Part shown: positions 8,975-18,929 of the stretch, in pieces
Layout of the letters: each line of letters opens with the position of its first letter
Numbering within the stretch: position 1 is the first letter of the stretch
Source of the DNA: Flavobacterium hydrocarbonoxydans
GTDB lineage: Bacteria > Bacteroidota > Bacteroidia > Flavobacteriales > Flavobacteriaceae
Length of the DNA: 64,000 bases
NCBI RefSeq assembly: GCF_009789235.1
Contig: NZ_WSTB01000004.1
Location: 62,001 to 126,000 of the forward strand
Reading direction: 5' to 3'
Translations under genes and position numbers: made by a program
Notes under the pieces: model-generated
What the model saw: the letters and a program-made list of their open reading frames with translations, nothing else
Databases searched by the model: none
Told to the model about the DNA's origin: nothing

Positions 8975-11386
8975 CTACTCGTATTTGAGGTATTTTAGCA
9001 CATCAATTTTAGTTACCTGATAGGCTTTGGTTAATACAATGACTAAAGTTAAAAACAGTAGAAATACCAAGGCCACAATAAAAGGCAGAAAAGGAATTGT
9101 TATCCTGAAAGCAAAATTTTCGAGCCATTTTTGTAATAAAAAATAAGCCGGAAGGATTCCGATTAAAAAACCTGATATACAGAAAACCACATATTGTTTA
9201 GAGAGCTCTTTTAATAACACATTCGTTTCTGCTCCTAATGTTTTTCGGATAGCAATCTCTCTTAATCTTCTTTCCATAGAAAAGGAAGCTAAGGCAAACA
9301 ACCCAAAAACAGCAATAAGAATAACAATTGCATTGAGCAAAGAAAACAGAGCACTCTGGTTTTCATATTTCTGAAACGTTCGCTTAAAATTTTGATCCAC
9401 AAAATTATATTCAAAAGGATATTCAGCATCTACTTTTGCTTTCCAAAAGGCATTGAGTGCAGCAATTGTAGTTGACATATCTTGAGGAGAAATTTTAACT
9501 GCGATATTACTCATGTCGTTCTGTGTCCAGTCTTCCATCTTTAGGTGAAAGAAAATCATAGGGCCAATTTTATTTTCTAATCCAAAGTAATGGAAGTTTT
9601 TTACCACTCCTACTACTTTAACGGTCTTATCATCAAAAGAGACTATCTTGCCTATAGGGTCTTTTTCTCCCAACGTTTTGGCGGCAGTTTCATTCAGTAA
9701 AACATTAGAAACACTGTCCGAGGCTAATTTTTCGTTTAAGCCTCTTCCTTTTATCACTTGTACTCCCAACAATTCCAGCATTCCAAAATCGACACCCATT
9801 TGTTGTGTTATGACTTCTGGATTTTCTTTATAATGCAGCCCGGTCCAGGAGTTATCCAGACCTCCGATAGAAAATGCTCCTGCTGATACGGTCTCGACAC
9901 CTTTAAGTTTTAGAAGTTCCTGTTTGATAGTGGTATATCTTTCAAATTGATTAAGTCCTTTTTTGGGTTTAAAAGCAATATCCATTACCTGCGAACCATT
10001 AAAACCTAAATCTTTCTCTGTCATAAAATTGACCTGTTGATACACTATAAAAGAACCAATGATAAAAAAGGTGGCAATGGCAAACTGCAAAACCAGCATA
10101 CCGTTGCGAAGCCAGATACCACTTTTGCTTCGCGAAAAATTACCTTTTAATACTTTAAGTGCTTCAAAATTGGAGATATATACAGCCGGAAATACACCCG
10201 ACACAAAAACAACAAGAATAAAAACTACAATTAATTGCAAATAAAGCTGAGAGCCTTTAAGCACCAGACTTTTGTTTAGAAAATCATTATAAAAAGGAAG
10301 CGAAAGCTCGACAATGACCAGAGCCAGTAAGAGTGAAAAAAGCGTAATCAGAATAGTTTCAAACACAAACTGAGCAATAATCTGCAGTTTAGAAGCGCCT
10401 ACCACCTTCCTGACACCTACTTCTTTCGCACGCTTTATAGCATTAGCCGTGGCAAGATTGATGTAATTGACAATCGATAATAACAGGATAAGTACAGAGA
10501 GTCCCATTAGTATTTGCAGAAAAATATAATTACCGGTTCCTTCCGGAAAGGAATAATTGCCATTATACAATCTGGATTTTGAAAGCGAAAGCAACCTTGC
10601 CTTAACCGGTTCTCCGTATCTTTGGGTAAATTCCTTAAGCGACATACCTTCATTCCTTGCCTGTACTTTGTAGTTTTTCTCCAAAAAGATAGCGTCCAGA
10701 TTTTTTATAACGGCGGTGGTATCACTTTGTCTTTTTAGTCGGAGCATTAACCCAAAATTAAAAGACCAGCCGTCTCTTTCTTTTTCTATTTGATCCTGAA
10801 TCTTAGTGGTAACAAGTGCAGGCATTACCGATGATTTACCAGTTATGCGATACACACCACGAATAACAAAAAGACGATCTGCAAATTTTACCTGTTTTCC
10901 CATAGGATTGTCGTCCTTGAACAAACGGGTCGCCGTTTCTTCGGAAATAGCCATGCTATTGCGATCCTTTAGTGCGCTTTTTCCGCTGCCATGAACAAAT
11001 TCGAATGGGAAAAAAGAAAAGAAACTGCTTTGCGCCGAGAATACCTTATCGATTAGTTCTATTTTGCCATTATACTGTATGGTTTTCTTAGCGTAATTAC
11101 TGGTAAAATAACAATAATCTTCCAGATAGGAGGTACTTCTTTTTAGTTCAGGAGCCGTCATAGCTGAACTTACTGCCCAGAGATTTCCGCCGCCCAAATC
11201 GTTCATTACAGTATATATTTTATCCTTTTTAGGATTCCATTGATCGTACGAATGTTCGTCATTCCAATACAGAATAGCAAATATTAATCCTGCGATACCA
11301 ATACTCAGACCCAAAACATTCAAAGCAGTAAAAAGCTTGTTGTTTTTGATGTGGTATATAAATATGTTGATCCAGTTCTTTAGCAT
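8975..11386 (-). CDS. ABC transporter permease, MacB/FtsX type (second copy)
   Basis: 803 residues with the usual Bacteroidota layout: an N-terminal span (about 20-42), a large periplasmic MacB-type core domain, an FtsX block of three spans near 285-400, a fourth span and second periplasmic domain, and a C-terminal FtsX block near 680-800 (RRLREIAIRKTLGAE motif). It works with the ATPase at 13813-14526 as a mechanotransmitting or export complex. It lies one base after the paralogue at 11388-13808 and begins with almost the same 40 residues, so the pair arose by tandem duplication. The cargo is unknown. Confidence 0.9.
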   Translation of the reverse strand: MLKNWINIFIYHIKNNKLFTALNVLGLSIGIAGLIFAILYWNDEHSYDQWNPKKDKIYTVMNDLGGGNLWAVSSAMTAPELKRSTSYLEDYCYFTSNYAKKTIQYNGKIELIDKVFSAQSSFFSFFPFEFVHGSGKSALKDRNSMAISEETATRLFKDDNPMGKQVKFADRLFVIRGVYRITGKSSVMPALVTTKIQDQIEKERDGWSFNFGLMLRLKRQSDTTAVIKNLDAIFLEKNYKVQARNEGMSLKEFTQRYGEPVKARLLSLSKSRLYNGNYSFPEGTGNYIFLQILMGLSVLILLLSIVNYINLATANAIKRAKEVGVRKVVGASKLQIIAQFVFETILITLFSLLLALVIVELSLPFYNDFLNKSLVLKGSQLYLQLIVVFILVVFVSGVFPAVYISNFEALKVLKGNFSRSKSGIWLRNGMLVLQFAIATFFIIGSFIVYQQVNFMTEKDLGFNGSQVMDIAFKPKKGLNQFERYTTIKQELLKLKGVETVSAGAFSIGGLDNSWTGLHYKENPEVITQQMGVDFGMLELLGVQVIKGRGLNEKLASDSVSNVLLNETAAKTLGEKDPIGKIVSFDDKTVKVVGVVKNFHYFGLENKIGPMIFFHLKMEDWTQNDMSNIAVKISPQDMSTTIAALNAFWKAKVDAEYPFEYNFVDQNFKRTFQKYENQSALFSLLNAIVILIAVFGLFALASFSMERRLREIAIRKTLGAETNVLLKELSKQYVVFCISGFLIGILPAYFLLQKWLENFAFRITIPFLPFIVALVFLLFLTLVIVLTKAYQVTKIDVLKYLKYE

Positions 11387-11387
11387 G

Positions 11388-13808
11388 TTACTCGTATTTT
11401 AGGTATTGTAGAACATCAACTTTGGTCGCCTGATAGGCTCTTGAAAGTACCACAACTAAGGTGAGCAGTAACAGTACGATGAAACCAATTAAAAACGGAT
11501 ATATCGTAAGTTCAAGTCGGTAAGCAAAATTCTCTAACCACTTGCTAAGTAAGTAATAGGTAGGGAACAAAGCAATCAAGAAGCCAATAACACAATACAC
11601 AACATATTGTTTGGAGAGTTCTTTGAGCAACACATTCGTTTCTGCACCCAGCGTTTTCCTTATCGCAATTTCTTTCATTTTTCTTTCGATAGAAAAGGAA
11701 GCCAATGAGAATAACCCAAAAAGAGCAATAAGAATGACAATTACATTTAATAATGAAAAAAGATTCTTTTGTTTGACATAGTTGCTATAGGATCTCTTGT
11801 ATTCTTTTTCTACAAAATCATAGGTAAAAGGGTAATCGGGATCTACATTTTTTGCCCAAAATTTTTGAATAGCAGTCAGCGCTTGTTCCATTTGTTGGGC
11901 ATCAACATCTACATAAATATTATTTAATGCTCCGGCAAGCCACGGAACTGTTTTGAAGTGGAAAAATGACATAGGCGGAATAGGATCACCCGGATTACCA
12001 AGATTAAAATCTTTTACAACCCCAACAATAGTTACTTCCATTCCGTTCCAGTCGATCTTCTTACCTATCGGATCTTTTTCGTTTAATTGTTTTAATGCTG
12101 CTTCATTAATTAGCATTGTATTTATGGTATCCTGAGCAAATTTAGGACTTAAAAAGCGGCCTTTTGCCAGCTTTATTTTAAGCATTTCCAACATTCCGAA
12201 ATCTATCGATATATTAGATCCATCTACTTCAATGTCTTTGTATTTATAGCTTGATGTACTCACACTTTTTCCAAAAACAAATGCACCTCCAGCTACTTTT
12301 TTGACTCCTTTAATTCGCAATAATTCATTCTTGATAATTTGATATCGATTAAATCTAAAATCATCTGTAATTTCTTCTCCATAGACATTTCGGTATGAGA
12401 TATTCAAGATTTGATTGGCTTTAAAACCTAAATCTTTTTTATTCATGTGATCGATTTGACTATAAACAATATAAGATCCGATGATGAAGAAAGCAGCTAT
12501 AGCAAATTGAAATATTAGCATTCCATTTCGGAGCCAAACGCCGCTTTTGCTTCGTCCGAAATTGCCTTTTAAAACGTTTAGGACTTCAAAATTAGAAACA
12601 TAAATTGCAGGAAAAATACCAGCAACGGCAACAGTTACAATAAATATGATAACAAGCTGAAGGTAAAATTGACTTCCTTGCAGGGTTAATGTTTTTTCTA
12701 GAAAATCATTGTAATAGGGCAATGACAATTCAACTATAACTAATGAAAGTAAAATCGAGAATAAGGTGATTAGAATGGTTTCTAAAACAAATTGCTGAAC
12801 AATATTGGCTTTTGAAGCCCCAATAATCTTGCGAACACCAACTTCTTTCGCTCTTTTTATGGAGTTTGCAGTGGCTGAGTTTACATAATTTACTATCGAA
12901 AGAATTAGGATCAAAATCGATAATCCTACCATTATCAATAGAAACTGATAATTTCCTTTTCCCTCGACTAATCCGCCAGTTTTAGTATGTAATCGGATAG
13001 ATTCTAACGATTCTAAATGAGGCTGTGGAACACCATATTTTTCTGCATAAGCTGCTGGTGTCATACCGTTTAACTTCGCAAAACGCTCCGTAAGATTGGT
13101 GTAATATAATTTTTCTAAATTTCTGGTGATAGCACTAGTTGCATTAGCTTGTTTGGCTTTAATCATTAAAACATAATGAAAATTCCCCCATTGAGTGATT
13201 GTCTTTTTTAGGAATAAATCAACAAAATTGACTACACAAGACGGATTATAAGAAGACTTTTTATCTAATTTATAAACCCCTCTTACCAGTACTTTTTTAT
13301 TTTGAATAGTCAACTCTTTACCTAAAGCACTCTCATTTCCGAAGATTTGAAACGCTAATTCTTCAGATAAACAAATGCTATTTTCATCCGGAAGCGCCTT
13401 TTTTCGGTTTCCTTCAACAAAATCAAAAGGAAAAAACTCAAAGAAATTTTTCTGCGCACTTACAATTTTATCAGATTGTATTTTTTTATCTCTAAACTTG
13501 ATTATATCATTAATATAGTCACCGTCCATATAGCAATACGCTTCTATTTCTGATGTTTTCTCTTTTATTGCAGCACCTACAGGAGCAGAACTTGAGGCCC
13601 AAAATGTATTTTCACTCATTTCGTTGGTGAGCAAAAATATTTTATCTTTTTGTGGATTCCAGGCATCATAAGAATGTTCATCATTCCAATATAAAATCGC
13701 AAAAATTAATCCTGCAATACCAATACTCAGACCTAAAACATTCAAAGCAGTAAATAGCTTGTTGTTTTTGAGGTGGTATATAAATATGTTGATCCAGTTT
13801 TTTAGCAT
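11388..13808 (-). CDS. ABC transporter permease, MacB/FtsX type (first copy)
   Basis: 806 residues, paralogous to the protein encoded immediately downstream, with the same two FtsX blocks (EVGVRKIIGAS near 325 and MKEIAIRKTLGAE near 695) and two periplasmic domains. The start MLKNWINIFIYHLKNNKLF is nearly identical to its neighbour's, also at DNA level, while the periplasmic parts differ clearly. Having two different permeases and one ATPase suggests a heteromeric permease pair. The gene starts 4 bp after the ATPase stop. Confidence 0.9.
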   Translation of the reverse strand: MLKNWINIFIYHLKNNKLFTALNVLGLSIGIAGLIFAILYWNDEHSYDAWNPQKDKIFLLTNEMSENTFWASSSAPVGAAIKEKTSEIEAYCYMDGDYINDIIKFRDKKIQSDKIVSAQKNFFEFFPFDFVEGNRKKALPDENSICLSEELAFQIFGNESALGKELTIQNKKVLVRGVYKLDKKSSYNPSCVVNFVDLFLKKTITQWGNFHYVLMIKAKQANATSAITRNLEKLYYTNLTERFAKLNGMTPAAYAEKYGVPQPHLESLESIRLHTKTGGLVEGKGNYQFLLIMVGLSILILILSIVNYVNSATANSIKRAKEVGVRKIIGASKANIVQQFVLETILITLFSILLSLVIVELSLPYYNDFLEKTLTLQGSQFYLQLVIIFIVTVAVAGIFPAIYVSNFEVLNVLKGNFGRSKSGVWLRNGMLIFQFAIAAFFIIGSYIVYSQIDHMNKKDLGFKANQILNISYRNVYGEEITDDFRFNRYQIIKNELLRIKGVKKVAGGAFVFGKSVSTSSYKYKDIEVDGSNISIDFGMLEMLKIKLAKGRFLSPKFAQDTINTMLINEAALKQLNEKDPIGKKIDWNGMEVTIVGVVKDFNLGNPGDPIPPMSFFHFKTVPWLAGALNNIYVDVDAQQMEQALTAIQKFWAKNVDPDYPFTYDFVEKEYKRSYSNYVKQKNLFSLLNVIVILIALFGLFSLASFSIERKMKEIAIRKTLGAETNVLLKELSKQYVVYCVIGFLIALFPTYYLLSKWLENFAYRLELTIYPFLIGFIVLLLLTLVVVLSRAYQATKVDVLQYLKYE

Positions 13809-13812
13809 GGTT

Positions 13813-14526
13813 TTAGTTTTTAGAATTGGCTACTAAAACATCTACATTTCGGTTGTTCATTTTTTCTGAAAGGATCATTCCGTCTTTCATCAAAATTGTT
13901 TTTTGCGAGAATGAAGCATCATAATCAGAGTGGGTAACCATTAAAATGGTGGCTCCATTGGCATGCAGATCCGTTAATAGTTCCATTACTTCATTACCGT
14001 TTTTACTGTCCAGGTTTCCGGTTGGCTCATCGGCAAGAATTATTTTAGGATCATTAATCAAGGCTCTTGCTACGGCCACACGCTGTTGCTGACCACCTGA
14101 AAGCTGCTGCGGGTGGTGTTTCAGCCGGTGGGCTATGGCCAATTTGGTTGCAATGGCTTCTATTTTTTTCTTTCGCTCCGCTAATGGAACATTGTTGTAA
14201 ATTAAAGGCAGCTCAATATTATCATATACTGATAATTCATCGATCAGGTTGAAATTCTGAAAAATAAAACCAATGTTTTCTTTTCTTGCTTTGGATTTGT
14301 CTTTCTCTTTTAAGCCTACCATTTCCTGATTCAATAACTGATAACTTCCATCTGAAGCGCTATCCAGTAAGCCTACGATATTTAATAAAGTTGATTTTCC
14401 GCTTCCTGATGGTCCCATTATCGAGACAAAATCGCCCTGATTGATGTTTAATGAAATCTCGCTCAAGGCTTTGGTTTCTAATTCTTCGGTTCTGAATATT
14501 TTTGAAAGCTTTTTAATGGTAATCAT
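13813..14526 (-). CDS. ABC transporter ATP-binding protein (MacB/LolD-like)
   Basis: 237 residues. Walker A GPSGSGKST lies near 38-46, the signature LSGGQQQRVAVARAL near 141-155, and Walker B IILADEPTGNLD near 160-171, all intact. This is the MacB/LolD/FtsE branch of ABC ATPases that drives FtsX-type permeases. It is the first gene of a three-gene leftward operon with both permeases. The operon is divergent from an NtrC-type two-component system, its likely controller. Confidence 0.92.
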   Translation of the reverse strand: MITIKKLSKIFRTEELETKALSEISLNINQGDFVSIMGPSGSGKSTLLNIVGLLDSASDGSYQLLNQEMVGLKEKDKSKARKENIGFIFQNFNLIDELSVYDNIELPLIYNNVPLAERKKKIEAIATKLAIAHRLKHHPQQLSGGQQQRVAVARALINDPKIILADEPTGNLDSKNGNEVMELLTDLHANGATILMVTHSDYDASFSQKTILMKDGMILSEKMNNRNVDVLVANSKN

Positions 14527-14774
14527 ACGTTCTGGTTTTTTTTAATGTTTTATTGATACTTGACTGCTACTTGATTTTGCCATCGAAGCAAAAGAAACAC
14601 AGCTGAAAATTAAGGTATTTTAAATACAATTAACAGTTATTTTTTTTGTTACTTTTACTTTCGAAAGGCATTCATAATTAATGATTTGCTAGTCATAATA
14701 TGATTTTCGTGCCAAAAAATTAAACTTTATAACAGTCTTATTTTTACGCATTTATTTTAATCCAAAAAATAACC

Positions 14775-14792
14775 GTGTCCATTATTGGACAC
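14775..14792 (+). promoter_or_regulatory. Perfect palindrome between the ABC operon and the NtrC-type regulator
   Basis: GTGTCCATTATTGGACAC, 7-bp arms around TTAT, ends 23 bp before the regulator ATG; a further half site GTCCAAAA follows at 14799-14806. The position fits autoregulation, and perhaps control of the divergent ABC operon, by the response regulator (inference). Confidence 0.55.
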
Positions 14793-14815
14793 CTTTCGTC
14801 CAAAACTGAACAAGA

Positions 14816-16165
14816 ATGAAAAAGACAAATGCCTCAATTTTAATCATAGACGATCAGGAAGACATACTTTTTGCGTCGAAATTGTACCTGAAAAAGTATT
14901 TTGAGCATATTTATACGATGAATAATCCAAAAAATATTGTCGAATTATTATCAAAAAATACCATTGATGTGGTTTTGCTCGACATGAATTACAGAATAGG
15001 TTTTGAAGACGGAAGGGAAGGTTTGTATTTACTTAAAGAAATAAAAACACTTTCGCCTAAAACGGTGGTGATTCTGATGACCGCTTTCGGAAAAGTAGAA
15101 ACGGCTGTTGAAGGATTAAAAAATGGCGCTTTTGATTATATCCTGAAACCGTGGGAAAATGTTAAGCTGCTCGAATCTGTAAAACAAGCCGTTGAGAAAG
15201 CAAGAAAAGAACAGCGAAAAGAGAAACACGCTGAGGTTGCGGATGATTTTTTTACAGGTAATTCTGAAGTGATTAAAAAAGCGTATTCCCTGGCAGATAA
15301 AGTGGCAAGGACTGATGCCAATGTTTTGATCTTAGGAGAGAACGGTACCGGTAAGTTTGTTCTGGCGCATCATATCTACAAACAATCCGACAGAAGAAAC
15401 AGTCCTTTTATTGCGATTGATCTGGGTTCCTTAAATAATAATATATTCGAAAGTGAATTATTTGGCTATGCCAAAGGTGCTTTTACAGATGCTAAAACAG
15501 ATACACCCGGCCGTTTTGAAATGACGCAAAACGGAACCATTTTTCTGGATGAAATTGGTAATGTACCACTGCATCTGCAATCGAAACTGCTGCAGGTCAT
15601 TCAAACCAAGACCGTAACACGCTTGGGCGAGACTAAAGCCCGGCCTCTTAATGTTAGGATTATCACGGCTACCAACTTAAATTTAAAACAGGAAGTTGCC
15701 GATAAAAATTTTAGGGAAGATTTGTATTACCGCATCAATACGATGGAAATTATTCTGCCGCCTTTGCGGGAGCGTAACGAAGATAAAATTCCGTTAGCCG
15801 AATATCTTTTGCAAAAAATGAGTATCAAATACGGAAGGGACGAGATTACTTTTGACAAAAAAGTATTTGACCAAATCGAGAAACACGCATGGAACGGTAA
15901 CATTCGTGAAATGGAAAACAAAATTGAGCGCGCCGTTATTCTTTGCGAGAACAACTGTATCACGGTTTCTGATCTGGATTTGGATACGATTACGCTGTAT
16001 GAAGACAATCCGGATGACAGTCAGCTTTCGGCAGTGGAGAAAGCGACTGTTGAAAAAGCTTTGGTAAAACACCATAATAATATCAGTAAAACTGCTGAAG
16101 AACTCGGCTTGTCAAGAGGGGCTTTGTACCGCCGTTTAGAAAAATATAATATCAGTACCAACTAA
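14816..16165 (+). CDS. Sigma-54-dependent response regulator (NtrC type)
   Basis: 449 residues in three parts. The receiver domain (1-125) has acidic residues D12/D13, phosphoacceptor D56, T89 and K111. The AAA+ domain has Walker A GENGTGK at 174-180, the sigma-54 contact loop GAFTDA at 221-226 and Walker B TIFLDE at 241-246. The C-terminal Fis-type helix-turn-helix is NISKTAEELGLSRGALYRRL. It should bind upstream sites and open sigma-54 promoters. The histidine kinase gene follows after one base, and the divergent ABC transporter operon is the natural target. Confidence 0.93.
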   Translation: MKKTNASILIIDDQEDILFASKLYLKKYFEHIYTMNNPKNIVELLSKNTIDVVLLDMNYRIGFEDGREGLYLLKEIKTLSPKTVVILMTAFGKVETAVEGLKNGAFDYILKPWENVKLLESVKQAVEKARKEQRKEKHAEVADDFFTGNSEVIKKAYSLADKVARTDANVLILGENGTGKFVLAHHIYKQSDRRNSPFIAIDLGSLNNNIFESELFGYAKGAFTDAKTDTPGRFEMTQNGTIFLDEIGNVPLHLQSKLLQVIQTKTVTRLGETKARPLNVRIITATNLNLKQEVADKNFREDLYYRINTMEIILPPLRERNEDKIPLAEYLLQKMSIKYGRDEITFDKKVFDQIEKHAWNGNIREMENKIERAVILCENNCITVSDLDLDTITLYEDNPDDSQLSAVEKATVEKALVKHHNNISKTAEELGLSRGALYRRLEKYNISTN

Positions 16166-16166
16166 T

Positions 16167-17498
16167 ATGCTTACATCTTTTAAAACCTATAACCTCTTAT
16201 TTTTAAGATCGATTTTGATTCTTTGCTGCGTAGAGTTTTCGCTTTATATGCAGAGGAATCACCTGGTTATTACGGCTGTGTTTGGTTTTGTGATTGTTGT
16301 TTTCTTGTTGATCGAAATGTATTTTTATATAAAAAAAATCATTCTGGTTTATGACAAAACGATTGGTTCGATATTACAAAACGATTTTACATCGGATTAT
16401 TCCATGCAAAAGAACAATACCAATAATGGGAATTTATTTCAGTTGTACGATACCTTAAAAGGCAAACAAAACGAACAGATTTCGCGCGATATTATCTACC
16501 GTTCGATTCTTAATACTATCGAAACGGGAATTATTATCCTGCAAAAGCAAGAAGCCGACTGGGATGTTTTTTTAATGAATGATTATTTTTCAGAACATTT
16601 TGAGGTGCCGAAGGTTTCAAAATGGAAATACCTGAAAAATCAGCTGCCCACTTTATGTGATGCTATAGAAGAGCAGGGTTTTCAGGAAATCAAAACCTCC
16701 TTAGAAATAAGTGTCAATAGCCAGCATACCCAAACGTTTGTGATGCAGACTTCGAGAGCTGAAATTTATGGTCTGGATTATTTTATTGTGCTGCTGGATT
16801 CAATTCAGAATGTAGTCGAGAAAAAAGAAAAAGAAGCCTGGGTAAATCTGATGAAAGTAATATCGCATGAACTTCTAAATTCGATAACGCCTATTCGTTC
16901 GCTTTCGCAAAATTTACAAGAGCTGGTAGAACAGGAAACCATTTCGGCAGAAGATCTGGAAGACATCCGAAGCAGTGTGGGCACGATGTTAAGACGAAGC
17001 GACCTCCTGCAAAAGTTTGTCGAAGGCTACCGAAAGTTAGCCATGCTGCCTTCTCCCAAAAAAGAAAAGATTGAATTACAGCAACTGATCGAAAATAGTT
17101 TGCAGATCATGACGCCCTTATTCAGACAAAATCAAATAGAAGTTATCAATAACATTCCGTTCAATCGGGAGTTAGAAGTTGATTCGCAGCAGATAGAACA
17201 AGTTTTGATTAACCTGCTGACCAATTGTGTGCATGCTCTGGAACATACAGCGGATAAAAGCATTTTTATTTCGGCGGAAGCCAAAGAAAACCGACTTTTC
17301 ATCAACATTACCGATACCGGAAGCGGAATTGAAAAAGAAATTGAAAACAAAATATTCCTTCCGTTTTTTACCACCAGGATAGCCGGCGCCGGAATTGGAC
17401 TCACTTTATCCAAAAGTATTATAGAAGCCCATGGCGGGTATCTTGATTTTAAAAACCAAAACAGGCAAACTACTTTTGTAATTTGCCTGATTGCTTAA
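16167..17498 (+). CDS. Sensor histidine kinase partner of the NtrC-type regulator
   Basis: 443 residues. Two hydrophobic spans (about 10-27 and 34-55) are followed by a PAS-like region (about 110-215). The phosphoacceptor H-box is VISHELLNSITPI with His234, and the ATP-binding domain has NLLTNCVHAL (N box), DTGSGI (G1) and GAGIGLTLSKSII (G2). There is almost no periplasmic loop, so it may sense within the membrane or cytoplasm. Its 3' end overlaps the last 29 bp of a convergent receiver-domain gene. Confidence 0.92.
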   Translation: MLTSFKTYNLLFLRSILILCCVEFSLYMQRNHLVITAVFGFVIVVFLLIEMYFYIKKIILVYDKTIGSILQNDFTSDYSMQKNNTNNGNLFQLYDTLKGKQNEQISRDIIYRSILNTIETGIIILQKQEADWDVFLMNDYFSEHFEVPKVSKWKYLKNQLPTLCDAIEEQGFQEIKTSLEISVNSQHTQTFVMQTSRAEIYGLDYFIVLLDSIQNVVEKKEKEAWVNLMKVISHELLNSITPIRSLSQNLQELVEQETISAEDLEDIRSSVGTMLRRSDLLQKFVEGYRKLAMLPSPKKEKIELQQLIENSLQIMTPLFRQNQIEVINNIPFNRELEVDSQQIEQVLINLLTNCVHALEHTADKSIFISAEAKENRLFINITDTGSGIEKEIENKIFLPFFTTRIAGAGIGLTLSKSIIEAHGGYLDFKNQNRQTTFVICLIA

Positions 17499-17964
17499 TC
17501 TCTTTTAGCTTAGTTTTAACGGGTATCTCTTTGGCTAATTTTTCAATGTGCTGCGGCATTTTTTCTTCTTTCAGCCAGTAATCAATAATAGATTTGATGA
17601 CTTCCTTGAATTTTTCGTATTCAAAAGGTTTTATAAAATAACTTTTGGTTGGGTTGGAGTAGGCATCTATGACAAAAGACTGCTCGACAGCTGTTGTAAA
17701 AAACAAATACGGACAATTGAGTTCTTTGCTCACATTTTTATACGTTCGGTCGATTAGTTTATGATCTTCCATCTGAAGCAAAACAATATCAGAGAAGATA
17801 AGAAATGGTTTTTTATTACTGGAAATGATGGAATTGTAAGCCTCTTTTCCAGACGAAAAATAAACGATTTCATTAGAAAAATTTAATTCTGAAAAAAGTT
17901 CTGTAAATAATTGTCTATCTCTCTTATTGTTTTCGATTACGATTATGTTTCCTGCGTTATTCAT
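17470..17964 (-). CDS. Stand-alone receiver-domain protein (CheY-like)
   Basis: About 164 residues from the ATG at 17964; an upstream start at 18030 would add 22 residues that do not fit the fold. The receiver elements are an acidic stretch (ENNKRDR), a phosphoacceptor Asp in LIFSDIVLL, TT in FFTTA and the Lys in FIKPF. No output domain follows except a short basic tail. Such proteins serve as phosphorelay intermediates. It converges on and overlaps the kinase gene, so it could be part of the same pathway, but that is inference. Confidence 0.8.
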   Translation of the reverse strand: MNNAGNIIVIENNKRDRQLFTELFSELNFSNEIVYFSSGKEAYNSIISSNKKPFLIFSDIVLLQMEDHKLIDRTYKNVSKELNCPYLFFTTAVEQSFVIDAYSNPTKSYFIKPFEYEKFKEVIKSIIDYWLKEEKMPQHIEKLAKEIPVKTKLKEIKQSGKLQK

Positions 17965-18193
17965 GAGTTCCAAAATTATAGTCAGACAAAAGGTTTGAGA
18001 GTTTCTTCCAAAGAAGAAAATTTCGTACACTAATTCATCATAATTACATTTACAAATATTCGAATTTGAAATGATTTTATTTTTATAAAATTTTCAAAAA
18101 ACATTTCAAAATTTTCATTTCAAGGGAAAAATAAAGTAATTACATTAAATCTGGAGAGGTAATAAAAGACAGTCTTAGGTCAATGAACTCAAT

Positions 18194-18307
18194 ACTTTCA
18201 GCTTCTAAAAATATAAACCACAAATTGCACAAATTCTCGCTAATTAATTTTTGAAAATCTGTGCAATTTGTGGTTAATGAAAAAGAACTATAAGCTAGAC
18301 TGAAAGT
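18194..18307. repeat. Long imperfect hairpin element (MITE-like)
   Basis: A perfect 16-bp inverted repeat, AACCACAAATTGCACA at 18216-18231 and its complement at 18260-18275, is nested inside outer arms ACTTTCAG (18194-18201) and CTGAAAGT (18300-18307). It fills most of the 316-bp gap between 18031 and 18346, which has no gene. The sequence type (CACAAATTGCACAAATT) is, as I recall, a frequent dispersed element in flavobacterial genomes. Confidence 0.7.
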
Positions 18308-18346
18308 CTGCTAAATCTAAATTATGGACTTTTATCCCATAGTGGT

Positions 18347-18781
18347 TTATTTTTTCTTCCCTTTTAGAAATTTTCCTTCTTTGGTAAACTCCAGATCGAT
18401 ATTATTTGTCAGGTCAACATCGAGGTCTTTGTGTCCGTAATCAATGTGGGTGATTTTCTCGTTAGGATAGTTTTTCGCCACATAGTCTTTGACCGACTCA
18501 GGAATAAACGCAGTTGGTATTGGTTTGTCATCGCCATCAACTTCGCGATACACGCCGTCTTTCCAAAATTCTACTTCTGTGCCGTCGGTAAGGATAACTT
18601 CGTACCCTTTCTCGCCATGTTCGGCATCTTTTTTGGCTACTTTTATGGGGATATCACTAAAGTGTTTCTGCAAAAATTCCTGTGCAGGCTTCGGTAATTC
18701 TGAAGTTTCAATTTTCTTTTGTGCGGGAGCCGCTATTACAAAACCTAGTAATAATGCGGCAAAAATTATTCTTTTTTTCAT
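18347..18781 (-). CDS. Periplasmic PepSY-like protein
   Basis: 144 residues with a signal peptide (MKKRIIFAALLLGFVIAAPA, cleavage near residue 20). Two repeats follow of the type xLPxxAQEFLQKHF...YEVxLTDGTEVEFWKDG and IPESVKDYVAKNYPN...DLDVDLTNNIDLEFTKEG, which is the PepSY-like/BLIP-type fold (DUF2874) frequent in Bacteroidota. The function is not known; binding or inhibition of periplasmic partners has been proposed for the family. It is monocistronic and flanked by repeat elements on both sides. Confidence 0.8.
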   Translation of the reverse strand: MKKRIIFAALLLGFVIAAPAQKKIETSELPKPAQEFLQKHFSDIPIKVAKKDAEHGEKGYEVILTDGTEVEFWKDGVYREVDGDDKPIPTAFIPESVKDYVAKNYPNEKITHIDYGHKDLDVDLTNNIDLEFTKEGKFLKGKKK

Positions 18782-18929
18782 AATTTGTGCATTTTGGGTT
18801 ATTGTATTACTAAGTTACAATATGCAAAAAGGGTATCAAATCATTTTAAGAAAGCTTTTAGATTTTTTGAGTTCAGGTTTTAGAGCATTTTTCCGGATTA
18901 CTTTCACTATAAATAATTGTCTTGGTAAT

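Noticed and set aside
14708..14715. Leftward sigma-54 -24 element (TTGGCACG) before the ABC operon
   Set aside because: No GC of the -12 element at the right distance; the match is half a promoter only.
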